Notes: generated by a model not told the origin, from the sequence alone. A stretch of 7,075 bases of DNA from Ruthenibacterium lactatiformans (GCF_000949455.1 NZ_JXXK01000065.1:1-7075), one strand, 5' to 3'; numbered from the stretch's first letter, positions 1-5,701 are shown. A program made the numbers and translations.

Positions 1-233
1 TCCTCCAGCTTTAGCTTCTTCGGTGGCCATCCTTTGCTTCCCCTGCCGCGGCGCTCAATAAACAGCCCATCAGGACCTTCTTCAAGATATATCCTTTCCC
101 AATCCGCTACAGAGTGAGCTCCCCTGATTTCGTACTGTCGTGCAATTTCTCGGTAGCTTAATCCTTTCTCTCGCATTTCCTCTACTATCTGTTTCTTAAA
201 TGCTCCATCGTATTTAGGAACCCCTTTTGGCAT
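1..233 (-). CDS. IS3-family transposase OrfA (helix-turn-helix subunit), partial at C-terminus
   Basis: This is the first 77 codons of OrfA, the DNA-binding subunit that recognises IS ends. In IS3 elements it is fused to the catalytic OrfB by programmed -1 frameshifting. The reading frame runs MPKGVPKYDGAFKKQIVEEM and continues with a helix-turn-helix pattern at residues 16-48 (EKGLSYREIARQYEI as helix-turn-helix, then HSVADWERIY). A basic stretch follows (ERRGRGSKG..PPKK, residues 60-73), as is usual between the first helix-turn-helix and the later coiled-coil part. The ATG at 231-233 is preceded by GGGGTG at 241-246, a usable ribosome site. The frame is open to the window edge with no stop. 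The slippage site and OrfB would lie to the left of position 1. The family call is firm; the subgroup (IS150-like) is less certain. Confidence 0.85.
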   Translation of the reverse strand, partial: MPKGVPKYDGAFKKQIVEEMREKGLSYREIARQYEIRGAHSVADWERIYLEEGPDGLFIERRGRGSKGWPPKKLKLE

Positions 234-235
234 AA

Positions 236-291
236 AACAACACCCCATTCGTTACTAGTTTACCATACTGTCTAACAAATGGGGTGCTGTT
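236..291 (-). promoter_or_regulatory. Stem-loop in IS leader that masks the OrfA ribosome binding site
   Basis: Plus-strand bases 273-291 and 236-254 are inverted repeats of 19 bases. Seventeen positions are Watson-Crick pairs, and the other two become G-U pairs in minus-strand RNA, so all 19 positions can pair around an 18-base loop (255-272). The 3' arm contains GGGGTG (241-246), the only ribosome site in front of the OrfA ATG at 233. A transcript entering from the neighbouring gene would carry both arms and hide the site. A transcript starting in the loop, after the 5' arm, would leave it free. Structures that sequester transposase translation signals from read-through RNA are known in several IS elements; the role here is inferred from sequence alone. 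Confidence 0.65.
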
Positions 292-293
292 CA
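269..293 (-). repeat. Left terminal inverted repeat (IRL) of the IS
   Basis: On the minus strand the repeat starts TGAACAGCACCCC at 293 and runs through GTTAGACA to about 269. The TG start, the C-run and the GTTAGACA block are typical of IS3-family ends. The partner repeat is outside the window, so the inner edge is approximate. Confidence 0.7.
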
Positions 294-305
294 GGCCGGT
301 TGCAC

Positions 306-338
306 CCGTAAATCGTTTTACGGCGCTGCATCTTTTTT
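306..338 (+). terminator. Plus-strand terminator-like hairpin beside the IS junction
   Basis: CCGTAAA (306-312) and TTTACGG (317-323) form a perfect 7-bp stem with a TCGT loop. The flanking TGCA at 301-304 and 327-330 could extend it imperfectly. On the plus strand a T-rich tail follows (TCTTTTTT, 331-338) after a short spacer, resembling a rho-independent terminator for rightward transcription. On the minus strand no T-run follows the stem; the IS begins 12 bases past it. The minus-strand SGNH gene ends at 349, so this may have served a convergent gene now separated by the IS. The GC-poor stem and 7-base spacer make it a weak terminator. Confidence 0.4.
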
Positions 339-348
339 GGGGGGGGAT

Positions 349-1446
349 TCATTCTTCTGTCAGGTAAGGCAGCAGCACGGGGAGAAGGCCGCGGGCCATG
401 AAATAAAAGCCCAGGTCCGTGGGATGCACGCCGTCCACAGTGTATTCTTCACCGCCGTCCGGCCAGAGCGTGCGGCCGTCCAGGAAAGCGATATTTGCAT
501 CGCCGCCCGCGCGTGCCTGCTCCACAGCGTCACGCTGCGCCGCCCGCCAGGCGTCCTTTTGCGCCACGCGGTCCGGCTGTTGGGCCTCCAGAGGACCGAG
601 CGGCGCGCTGACCACCAGAATGGGCAGCCGCGGGCATGCCGCGCGCAGCCGCGCCAGGAAAGCGGGCAGGCGGCCCAGACAGCCAAGCGGCCCGGCATTG
701 GCTTCAGCGTCCACCACCAGCAGGCGCAGGCCCGGCACGCGCGCCAGTACGTCCGCCATCTCCGGCTCCAGGCATGCGTTGCCCGAAAAGCCGAAGTTAT
801 AGATCTGTACGTCCAGCGCACGGGCAAGGATGGCGGGGAAAGCCATACCCGGATGGGAAGCGCAGCCGCCCTGGTCGATGGACGTGCCGTAGACGGCGGC
901 CGCGCCGCTTACGGCACGGGGCGCGGGCGCGGCCACAGAGGCGTCCGCGTCAACGCCCACCCATACCTCTTTCACGCCCATGTACAGCGGAAAATGAATT
1001 AGAAATTCCTTTTCCTCCCGGTCCCCTCCGCTCCACAATGCGGCGGTATATGCGGTTTCTCCGTGGCCGAACACACTGGGCCCGGCGTAACGCCATGCGC
1101 CGCCCGGCCTGCGCAGATAGCAGTCAAAACCGCCCTGTCCGGTGGAGGGCATGTGGTGCATGGCGCAAGCAGCCGCAAGACGTGCTCGGACAAGCACGCG
1201 TCCCGTACTGCTGCGAAAACGGATACAGCCGCCCGCTGTATTTGTGCCCAGCTCGGTGAGGGCGGCTCGCCCGGCGCGGGAAAATACCGCGTCGGAATCC
1301 AGCGGCAGGCGGCGGTATGCGCCGTCCTGCTCGAAAAAGGCAAATCCCTCCAGCACGAGGGGCGGTTCAAATGGCGCAAGCCACCGCACGCCCTCCTCCG
1401 GTGCGGGGCGCGCCTGCATAAAACGGTCCAGTTTTGCAATATCCAT
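349..1446 (-). CDS. SGNH/GDSL-family hydrolase with N-terminal GxDLY-type domain
   Basis: This 365-residue protein is a predicted serine esterase of the SGNH fold, probably removing acyl groups from a small molecule or carbohydrate in the cytoplasm. No signal peptide is visible. The N-terminal half (about 1-175) is a beta-rich accessory domain with GFDCYL at 106-111, matching the GxDLY signature of the family that pairs with Lipase_GDSL_3. The catalytic half starts with block I, YGTSIDQGG (nucleophile Ser189). It continues with GFSGN (219-223, oxyanion-hole Gly/Asn) and VDAEAN (245-250), and ends with DGVHP (Asp338, His341). The triad is therefore complete, and the length suits this two-domain family. 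The ATG follows GGAGG with 8 bases between, and that ribosome site lies in the 13-base gap after the DUF3795 stop, so translation is probably coupled. It is the last gene before the IS. The substrate is unknown. Confidence 0.88.
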   Translation of the reverse strand: MDIAKLDRFMQARPAPEEGVRWLAPFEPPLVLEGFAFFEQDGAYRRLPLDSDAVFSRAGRAALTELGTNTAGGCIRFRSSTGRVLVRARLAAACAMHHMPSTGQGGFDCYLRRPGGAWRYAGPSVFGHGETAYTAALWSGGDREEKEFLIHFPLYMGVKEVWVGVDADASVAAPAPRAVSGAAAVYGTSIDQGGCASHPGMAFPAILARALDVQIYNFGFSGNACLEPEMADVLARVPGLRLLVVDAEANAGPLGCLGRLPAFLARLRAACPRLPILVVSAPLGPLEAQQPDRVAQKDAWRAAQRDAVEQARAGGDANIAFLDGRTLWPDGGEEYTVDGVHPTDLGFYFMARGLLPVLLPYLTEE

Positions 1447-1459
1447 CCGTCGGCCTCCG

Positions 1460-2014
1460 TTACTTTTTCTTCCGGTTCAGCTTCAGACATATGCCATTTG
1501 CCGCCGCGGCCTCCTGCAGCAGCCGCGCGGCTAGCGCGCCCTTTTCCCGGAGGGCGGCGTCCGGGGGCGTCTGCCGCCGCAGCAGGGACACGGTTTCCCG
1601 TACGTCCGCAAGCTCCAGCAGGTTGACGGCCGTGCAGAACAGGCTTTTCCGCCGTCCGTCGTTGTATTCCCGCAGCAAAAAGCGCAAGAGCGCCTCCTTT
1701 TCCTCCAGCATAGCCCGGTATGCGTCCAGTCCGTCCCGGGCCGCCCGGGCAAAATCCCTTTGCACATTGCGGTGGGGCACGAAGGAGTCATAAGGCTCGG
1801 CCCTGGTGTAACGGGCACAGGGATATTCCGTGCACTGGAAGCAGTATTCCACGCCGCCGTGCTCCCGCGCGCACCGCTGCACCGCGCAGGAGGGACGGCC
1901 CGCGCCGCCGCAGCCCGTGCAGTGCTCCGTCTCGCTGATGTGGTACATCGGGCACAGCCCGCAGTTCAGGCCGCACAGGGAAAAGCGGGGCTCGGCCCGC
2001 GTCTGTTCCTTCAT
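1460..2014 (-). CDS. DUF3795-type cysteine-rich protein
   Basis: This 184-residue protein has an N-terminal cysteine-rich region and a helical C-terminus. Ten cysteines fall at residues 14, 18, 21, 32, 35, 43, 48, 58, 61 and 66, with two more at 127 and 176. The opening CGLNCGLCPMY, the CTGCGG knuckle and CFQCTEYPC are the hallmarks of the DUF3795 family, common in anaerobic Clostridia. The spacing suggests binding of zinc or possibly an iron-sulfur cluster, but no function is established. Residues 95-175 look alpha-helical and charged, and the end is basic (LNRKKK). AGGGAGG stands about 7 bases before the ATG and supports this start. It sits 40 bases after the Nudix gene and 13 bases before the SGNH gene, so it is probably co-transcribed with both. 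No export signal is seen. Confidence 0.85.
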   Translation of the reverse strand: MKEQTRAEPRFSLCGLNCGLCPMYHISETEHCTGCGGAGRPSCAVQRCAREHGGVEYCFQCTEYPCARYTRAEPYDSFVPHRNVQRDFARAARDGLDAYRAMLEEKEALLRFLLREYNDGRRKSLFCTAVNLLELADVRETVSLLRRQTPPDAALREKGALAARLLQEAAAANGICLKLNRKKK

Positions 2015-2054
2015 ACAAAACCTCCCTCAATCGTTGAAGCGCGCCGCGCCCGGA

Positions 2055-2546
2055 TTACGGCGTACCGGCCGGTTCCGGCGGGCAGGGCCGCCCGTTCAGA
2101 GATGCCGATACCAGCGTGCTGCCGCGGTATACCAGCTTAAGAGAGAAAAACGGCGCTTCCTGCGCCAGCAGGCGCAGGAAAATGCGGTCGCCCTCCCAAA
2201 GCGGCAGGCCCGGCACCGCGCTCTTTTCCACCCATGCCAGCTCGCCTTCGACACACGGCCCGGCCAACGTGCCCTCGAACGCGTCCGAGGTGAAAAGATG
2301 CATATACTCCGTGGGCCACACGTCCGACACGAACGTCACAAGCCCCCGGTACCGCCAGTCCGTCAGCATCAGGCCCGTTTCCTCCCGCACCTCGCGCAGC
2401 AGGCAGTCTTCGGGGCTTTCGCCCTCCTCGCACTTGCCGCCTACACCGATCCACTTGCCCTCGTTTTCGTCGTTGGCCTTTTTGGTGCGGTGCAGCATCA
2501 GGCAGCGGCTTCCCTGTTCGATGTAGCACAGCGTCGTATTCTTCAT
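2055..2546 (-). CDS. Nudix hydrolase, MutT/8-oxo-dGTP diphosphatase-like
   Basis: This 163-residue Nudix enzyme would hydrolyse a nucleoside diphosphate linked to another group, releasing nucleotide monophosphate and pyrophosphate or phosphate. The Nudix box is perfect at residues 37-59 (GKCEEGE, seven residues, REVREETGL), with the metal-binding glutamates in REVREE. KWIGVGGK just before it resembles the segment in MutT/MTH1-like 8-oxo-dGTP hydrolases, and a WVEK segment follows at 105-108, as often seen in that group. The frame is open upstream to 2765, but that extension overlaps the tautomerase gene and looks like arginine-rich noise. The ATG at 2544-2546 gives a normal length for the family and lies 14 bases after the preceding stop. 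Its ribosome site (GGGGCAGG) is weaker than those of the neighbours. Substrate is uncertain: oxidised-nucleotide sanitation is likely, but many Nudix proteins with this box act on other nucleotides. Confidence 0.88.
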   Translation of the reverse strand: MKNTTLCYIEQGSRCLMLHRTKKANDENEGKWIGVGGKCEEGESPEDCLLREVREETGLMLTDWRYRGLVTFVSDVWPTEYMHLFTSDAFEGTLAGPCVEGELAWVEKSAVPGLPLWEGDRIFLRLLAQEAPFFSLKLVYRGSTLVSASLNGRPCPPEPAGTP

Positions 2547-2560
2547 TGCCTGCCCCGCGC

Positions 2561-2902
2561 TCAGAAGTTTCCGCCGTTCCAGCCCCAGTTGGGCGTTTCG
2601 GCGTATTTGACGTATACCCGCGCGGGGTCGATGTCCAGCACGGCGTCCAGCAGTTCGCAGACGCGGGCCGTCAGTGCATCGTAGGCGTCCGGCTCCGCGC
2701 CGCCGTAAACGGATACCTCCACCAGCGCGGCGGGGGCGTCGGTGCCCTGGAACCACAGCGCGCACTCGGGCTCCACGCCCACCATCAGCCAGGCCTCGCT
2801 TTTGCCGGGAATGGCCTCGATGGCCTGCCCCAGCCGTGTCTTAAGCGCCTCCTGTGCGTTTTCGGATACGGGGATATTGGTTTTTACATTGATGAACGGC
2901 AT
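2561..2902 (-). CDS. MIF-family tautomerase (macrophage migration inhibitory factor homologue)
   Basis: This 113-residue protein matches the MIF/phenylpyruvate tautomerase family in full length. It begins MPFINVKTNIP, so removal of Met exposes the catalytic N-terminal proline. Lys34 (in PGK) corresponds to MIF Lys32, and Tyr97 (in RVYVKY) to Tyr95. The C-terminus NWGWNGGNF parallels VGWNNSTF of animal MIF. The CxxC pair used for MIF oxidoreductase activity is absent: the aligned residues read AALV. MIF Asn97 aligns with Lys99, so tautomerase specificity may differ. Proteins of this fold act as trimers on enol/keto acids such as phenylpyruvate. A strong site (AGGGAGGA) precedes the ATG. The gene lies 64 bases after the esterase gene and 14 bases before the Nudix gene. 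No secretion signal is present. Physiological role in bacteria is unsettled. Confidence 0.9.
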   Translation of the reverse strand: MPFINVKTNIPVSENAQEALKTRLGQAIEAIPGKSEAWLMVGVEPECALWFQGTDAPAALVEVSVYGGAEPDAYDALTARVCELLDAVLDIDPARVYVKYAETPNWGWNGGNF

Positions 2903-2919
2903 AAATATTTCCTCCCTGA

Positions 2920-2937
2920 CGCGCCGGTCCCGGCGCG
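2920..2937. other. GC-rich hairpin upstream of the MIF ribosome site, with plus-strand T-run
   Basis: CGCGCCGG (2920-2927) and CCGGCGCG (2930-2937) form a perfect stem. On the plus strand CTTTTT follows (2938-2943), which looks like a rho-independent terminator, yet no plus-strand gene exists nearby. In the minus-strand mRNA the hairpin lies immediately before the AGGGAGG site of the MIF gene, and the T-run becomes an A-run on its 5' side. It may stabilise or mark the downstream mRNA, or terminate antisense transcripts. Confidence 0.4.
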
Positions 2938-2947
2938 CTTTTTGATG

Positions 2948-2962
2948 CAGCGCGCGGCGCTG
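2948..2962. other. Small hairpin just after the esterase stop codon
   Basis: CAGCGC (2948-2953) and GCGCTG (2957-2962) form a perfect 6-bp stem with a 3-base loop, four bases past the minus-strand TGA at 2967-2969. There is no long T-run on the minus strand after it, so it is not a clear terminator. Together with the hairpin at 2920-2937 it makes a tandem pair filling most of this intergenic gap. Confidence 0.35.
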
Positions 2963-2966
2963 TACG

Positions 2967-3767
2967 TCAGCGGCGCAGCCAGCCGGCGGCCAGATCCACC
3001 CAGCCCGTGCACTCCGCCTGCACGCCCGCGCCGGCGGTATTTTCCGTCAGCTCGTTGGCAAGGGACAGCCCGTGCCCGCCCACGGAGTATATGTGGGACT
3101 CAAACGGTACGCCCGCACGGCGCAGGGCCATGGCGAACAGCATCGTGTTTTCCACGGGTACGCCGGGATCAGTATAGGTGTGCCACAGAAACGCGGGCGG
3201 CGTGTCCTGCGTCACATGCTGTTCCAGCGATACCTCCGCGCGGCGGGCGGCGTCCGCGTCGGCGCCCAGCAGATTGTCGAAAGACCCCTTGTGGGCAAAT
3301 TCTCCGCCGGTGATAACGGGGTAGCAAAGCACCATTTTGTCCGGGCGCATGTCCTGGGGGGCAAGGCCGGTTTCGGCAGCGAGGAACGGTGCGTTCCAAA
3401 ACACACCAAGGCTGCCCGCCAGATGCCCGCCCGCAGAAAAACCGCATACGGAGATTTGCCGCGGGTCCACATGGTTCTCCGCGGCGCCCGCGCGCACCCA
3501 GGCCACGGCTTCGGCCAGCGCGCGCAGCGCGGCGGGGAAACGGGCGGGCGCGCAGGGATAGCGCAGCACACAGGCGTGGAAGCCGCGGGCGCACAGGGCC
3601 AGCGCGATGGGTTCGGCCTCGCGGTCGCTGGTATAGGCGTAGCCGCCGCCCGGACATACGACAACGGCCGGGCGGCACGCGCCCGCCTTCAGCTCGGGAG
3701 AATCCGCCAGAAAATAGGTGTCCAGGTACGCGCCCTGAGCGCCGAGAGGGATGCGTTCACATTTCAT
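2967..3767 (-). CDS. Alpha/beta-hydrolase, acetyl-esterase/lipase-like (BD-FAE/Abhydrolase_3 type)
   Basis: This 266-residue cytoplasmic hydrolase probably deacylates small esters or acetylated sugars. CPGGGY (38-43) is the oxyanion-hole segment. GFSAGGH (109-115) is the nucleophile elbow with Ser111. Asp200 in HTYTDPGVP and His232 in GGHGLSLA complete the triad. This order and spacing match bacterial acetyl esterase/xylan esterase-like proteins acting inside the cell; no signal peptide is seen. The frame extends upstream to 3851, but the ATG at 3765-3767 is preceded by AAAGGAG with 8 bases between and begins a conserved-looking MKCERIPL. The upstream extension would run into the terminator of the previous gene. 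This is probably the first gene of the unit running to 349. Substrate is not determinable from sequence; feruloyl, xylan or other acyl esters are all possible. Confidence 0.87.
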   Translation of the reverse strand: MKCERIPLGAQGAYLDTYFLADSPELKAGACRPAVVVCPGGGYAYTSDREAEPIALALCARGFHACVLRYPCAPARFPAALRALAEAVAWVRAGAAENHVDPRQISVCGFSAGGHLAGSLGVFWNAPFLAAETGLAPQDMRPDKMVLCYPVITGGEFAHKGSFDNLLGADADAARRAEVSLEQHVTQDTPPAFLWHTYTDPGVPVENTMLFAMALRRAGVPFESHIYSVGGHGLSLANELTENTAGAGVQAECTGWVDLAAGWLRR

Positions 3768-3796
3768 AACAATTGCTCCTTTGTCAATGGGATGCG

Positions 3797-3810
3797 CCGG
3801 CCCGGGCCGG
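3797..3810. promoter_or_regulatory. Perfect 14-base palindrome, possible operator
   Basis: CCGGCCCGGGCCGG reads identically on both strands. It lies 30 bases before the esterase ATG and 10 bases from the T-rich tail of the preceding terminator, in the leader of the second unit. It could be a repressor site or a short hairpin. In such GC-rich DNA a chance palindrome is also possible, and no promoter elements can be recognised beside it. Confidence 0.25.
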
Positions 3811-3820
3811 AGACAGACGG

Positions 3821-3878
3821 AAAAGAAAAGGCGCCCGCAGCGCTCCGGCACGGCTGTGCGCGGGGCGAAGGCGGGCGC
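3821..3878 (-). terminator. Rho-independent terminator after the Gfo/Idh/MocA gene
   Basis: On the minus strand GCGCCCGC (complement of 3871-3878) pairs perfectly with GCGGGCGC (complement of 3831-3838). The 32-base interior contains its own small GCAC/GTGC stem. The outer stem is followed directly by CTTTTCTTTT (about 3830-3821). It lies 21 bases past the oxidoreductase stop, where a terminator is expected, and separates the two gene groups. The long interior makes it less than ideal, so some read-through into the second unit is plausible. Confidence 0.6.
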
Positions 3879-3899
3879 GGGAACGCGGCAGGGCGGCGC

Positions 3900-4781
3900 T
3901 CATTCCAGCGGCGGCGCAACAAACGCCTCGCGGCCGGTTTGAGCGGCTTCGACAAGGGCGTTTAAAATCTGCACCGGGCGCAGCAGCGTGCCGTAGGGCT
4001 CGGGCGGGGTGCGCGTCAGCACGCCCTGCACGAATTTTGCGAACCCCTGCCGGTAGATGGTGGAAATGTCGATGGAGTGCACTGCCACTTCCTTTGCGCC
4101 GTACAGCGCAGCGTGAAACTCGCTTACCTCGGCGAAATTCACGCACACGCCCAGCGACGCGTACTTGAACACGGCGATGACATTGCCCGCCGTAACGTCG
4201 GCCTTCACACTGATGATATCCGGCCCGAAGGCGGTTGTCAATATCTCAGCGGTATGGCCGCCGTAAAAATACAGCCCGCCGTAAGGGCTGTCCAACTCTC
4301 CGGGGAAATTCAGCCCGGCCGAGATCACGCCGCCGTCCGCACACATGGCGCGGTATTTGTCCCGCAGCCAAAGCACATCCGGGCAGTATTTGCACGTGGA
4401 GCCGCCCGCCAGCAGCGCGCCGCTCTCCCGCGCGGCGGCCACCAGAGCGGCGGCCTGGCCGATGTCGGTGGTGAAAGGCTTGTCCACCCAGGTGGAGATG
4501 CCCGCGCGCAGGAAGGGCAGCGCCGCGTCATGGTGCTGCGCGCCGTGGCGCAGCACCACCATCACGGCGTCCACCTGGCCCAGCATACGGGCCGGGTCGT
4601 CCACAACGGTGTGGATATGCGCTTCGTTTGCCACGAAGGCGGCGCGCTGGGCGCTCTCGCCCCACAGCATGGTGACGCGCGCGGGCAAGCCGCTGCCGCC
4701 CTCCTCGGGCGGAAGATTGGCGAGCCTGGAAAAAGCGAGGGCGTGGAAGTTGTCCGCGCCGATCATGCCAATGCGCAGCAT
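3900..4781 (-). CDS. Gfo/Idh/MocA-family NAD(P)-dependent oxidoreductase (short form)
   Basis: This 293-residue protein has an N-terminal Rossmann domain (about 1-120) opening MLRIGMIGADNFHALAF. That is a GxxGxxxx nucleotide loop of the GADNFHA kind seen in small Gfo/Idh/MocA members. VDKPF (99-103) corresponds to the conserved EKP lysine (Lys101). YFYGGH (171-176) supplies a likely catalytic histidine (His176) in the C-terminal alpha/beta domain. At 293 residues it is shorter than the usual 330-390, mainly in the C-terminal sheet domain, but it reads intact from start to stop. The family oxidises or reduces sugars, inositols and related polyols with NAD(P). AAGGAGGG precedes the ATG by 8 bases and overlaps the transporter stop, giving a 13-base gap and probable coupling. 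A terminator follows it. The substrate is unknown. Confidence 0.85.
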   Translation of the reverse strand: MLRIGMIGADNFHALAFSRLANLPPEEGGSGLPARVTMLWGESAQRAAFVANEAHIHTVVDDPARMLGQVDAVMVVLRHGAQHHDAALPFLRAGISTWVDKPFTTDIGQAAALVAAARESGALLAGGSTCKYCPDVLWLRDKYRAMCADGGVISAGLNFPGELDSPYGGLYFYGGHTAEILTTAFGPDIISVKADVTAGNVIAVFKYASLGVCVNFAEVSEFHAALYGAKEVAVHSIDISTIYRQGFAKFVQGVLTRTPPEPYGTLLRPVQILNALVEAAQTGREAFVAPPLE

Positions 4782-4794
4782 ACGGAATCCCTCC

Positions 4795-5673
4795 TTACAG
4801 ATTGATCACGGCGATGGCGGCCACGCCCAGCAAAATACCGAGCCTGCCGCGCGCCGAAAGTTTTTCCCGGAACAGCAGCACGGAGCACAGCGTCACGCCC
4901 ACAATGATGCTGCCCTGTACAAGCGGGAACAGGTAGCTGGCATCCACGCGCCCGGCCAGCCAGGTGAGCAGCAGATTGCCGCCCACAGAGCCGCCCGCCA
5001 GAAGCACGGCGGCAAGAGCGTTTTGGCGCAGCAGCGCGGTGCCGTCCGCCGCGCCCGCGGGCAGCCTGCCCCGCAGCGCCAGATACGCCAGCGCGTAGCA
5101 GGCCGCGGCTGTGCAGAAGCCCACCAGCATCAGGCCCGCGGCCTCGGCGCCGCCCGTGGCGTTTTGCTGGGACTTTTGTACCACCGCGCACAGTCCGTTG
5201 CACAGAAAGGTCAGCGCACACAGCGCCAGCCAGCGGGGCTCGGGCTTCTGTGCGCCGCCCGGCGCGACGTTCAGGCACCAGAACGCGGCTAGGAACAGCG
5301 CCACGGCTGCGGCAAGCGTGAAAGTGAGCGCTTCGCCGAACAGCAGCACGCCCGCAAACGCGGGCACCAGCATGCTGGCGGAAAAATAAAACGTTGTGTA
5401 GGAGAGCGGCCCGCTGGCGATGGCCAGGTTGTAAAACAAGATCGTCAGTGCGAACAGCACGCCGAAGGCAATGCCGTGCCGCAGCGTCGCGGGGCTTACG
5501 GTGAACATGTCCGGCACAGCCAGACGGCCGGCGCCCATGGCCGCGGCCGCCAGCAGCGAAAACGCGCAGTTCACCAGAAGCTTCTGGGGCAGATGTTCGG
5601 CGTGCTGCAGCTTCATGGAAAGCGTTTGCAGCACGAACAGGATGATCGTGCAGAGAAGGAATACAGCTGTCAT
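4795..5673 (-). CDS. EamA/DMT-superfamily membrane transporter
   Basis: This 292-residue integral membrane protein has about ten hydrophobic segments, near residues 3-20, 32-48, 66-86, 95-112, 118-135, 147-167, 180-200, 218-238, 246-268 and 277-291. It is a duplicated fold. The first half ends with LFGEALTF (111-118), and the second half has the parallel LFREKLS (267-273) followed by a glycine-rich last helix, as in EamA repeats. DMT proteins move amino acids, nucleotide sugars or other metabolites, most often as exporters. The frame is open upstream to 5760 but that part overlaps the amidohydrolase and lacks hydrophobic character. The ATG at 5671-5673 follows GGAGG by 8 bases and starts directly into the first helix. 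It sits between an M20 hydrolase and an oxidoreductase, so it may carry their substrate or product. Confidence 0.88.
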   Translation of the reverse strand: MTAVFLLCTIILFVLQTLSMKLQHAEHLPQKLLVNCAFSLLAAAAMGAGRLAVPDMFTVSPATLRHGIAFGVLFALTILFYNLAIASGPLSYTTFYFSASMLVPAFAGVLLFGEALTFTLAAAVALFLAAFWCLNVAPGGAQKPEPRWLALCALTFLCNGLCAVVQKSQQNATGGAEAAGLMLVGFCTAAACYALAYLALRGRLPAGAADGTALLRQNALAAVLLAGGSVGGNLLLTWLAGRVDASYLFPLVQGSIIVGVTLCSVLLFREKLSARGRLGILLGVAAIAVINL

Positions 5674-5701
5674 GCAGCGGCCTCCAGTCGGATGATTTTT
5701 C

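Larger units (their letters stand above)
1..293 (-). mobile_element. IS3-family insertion sequence, 5' (left) end, truncated by window edge
   Basis: This stretch is the left end of an insertion sequence that continues beyond position 1. Read on the minus strand it begins at 293 with TGAACAGC, and the terminal repeat carries the GTTAGACA motif at roughly 269-276, common at IS3-family (IS150-like) ends. The transposase OrfA reading frame starts 60 bases inside the end. Composition is roughly half GC, against clearly higher values in the flanking genes, which supports transfer from outside. The other end and the target duplication are not in the window, so completeness and target-site length cannot be judged. 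The exact outer boundary at 293 is inferred from the TG...CA convention of the family. Confidence 0.85.

Noticed and set aside
339..346. Run of eight G (C on the coding strand) as a phase-variable tract
   Set aside because: It lies just past the SGNH stop codon, so slippage would not change any visible protein, and no promoter spans it.
2025..2039. Small stem (CCTCAA/TTGAAG) overlapping the DUF3795 ribosome site
   Set aside because: Only six pairs including a wobble, with a three-base loop; too weak to claim regulation.
1830..2684. Long plus-strand open frame (284 residues) across the Nudix and DUF3795 genes
   Set aside because: Rich in Arg, Ala, Pro and Gln with no recognisable motif; it is the antisense of minus-strand genes with clear families, as expected in GC-rich DNA.
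2547..2765. N-terminal extension of the Nudix frame
   Set aside because: It overlaps the MIF gene, is Arg/Gly-rich noise, and the internal ATG at 2546 gives a normal Nudix length.
3778..3783. TTGACA on the minus strand as a -35 box for the esterase
   Set aside because: It sits immediately before the ribosome site, leaving no room for a -10 element before the start codon.
3768..3851. N-terminal extension of the esterase frame
   Set aside because: It would run through the upstream terminator, and a strong ribosome site precedes the ATG at 3767.
3072..3965. Plus-strand open frame of 297 residues opposite the esterase
   Set aside because: Antisense shadow; it runs through the terminator region and shows no family features.
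4345..5292. Plus-strand open frame of 315 residues opposite the transporter and oxidoreductase
   Set aside because: Low-complexity Ala/Arg/Gln-rich translation without domains; the opposite strand encodes two well-supported proteins.
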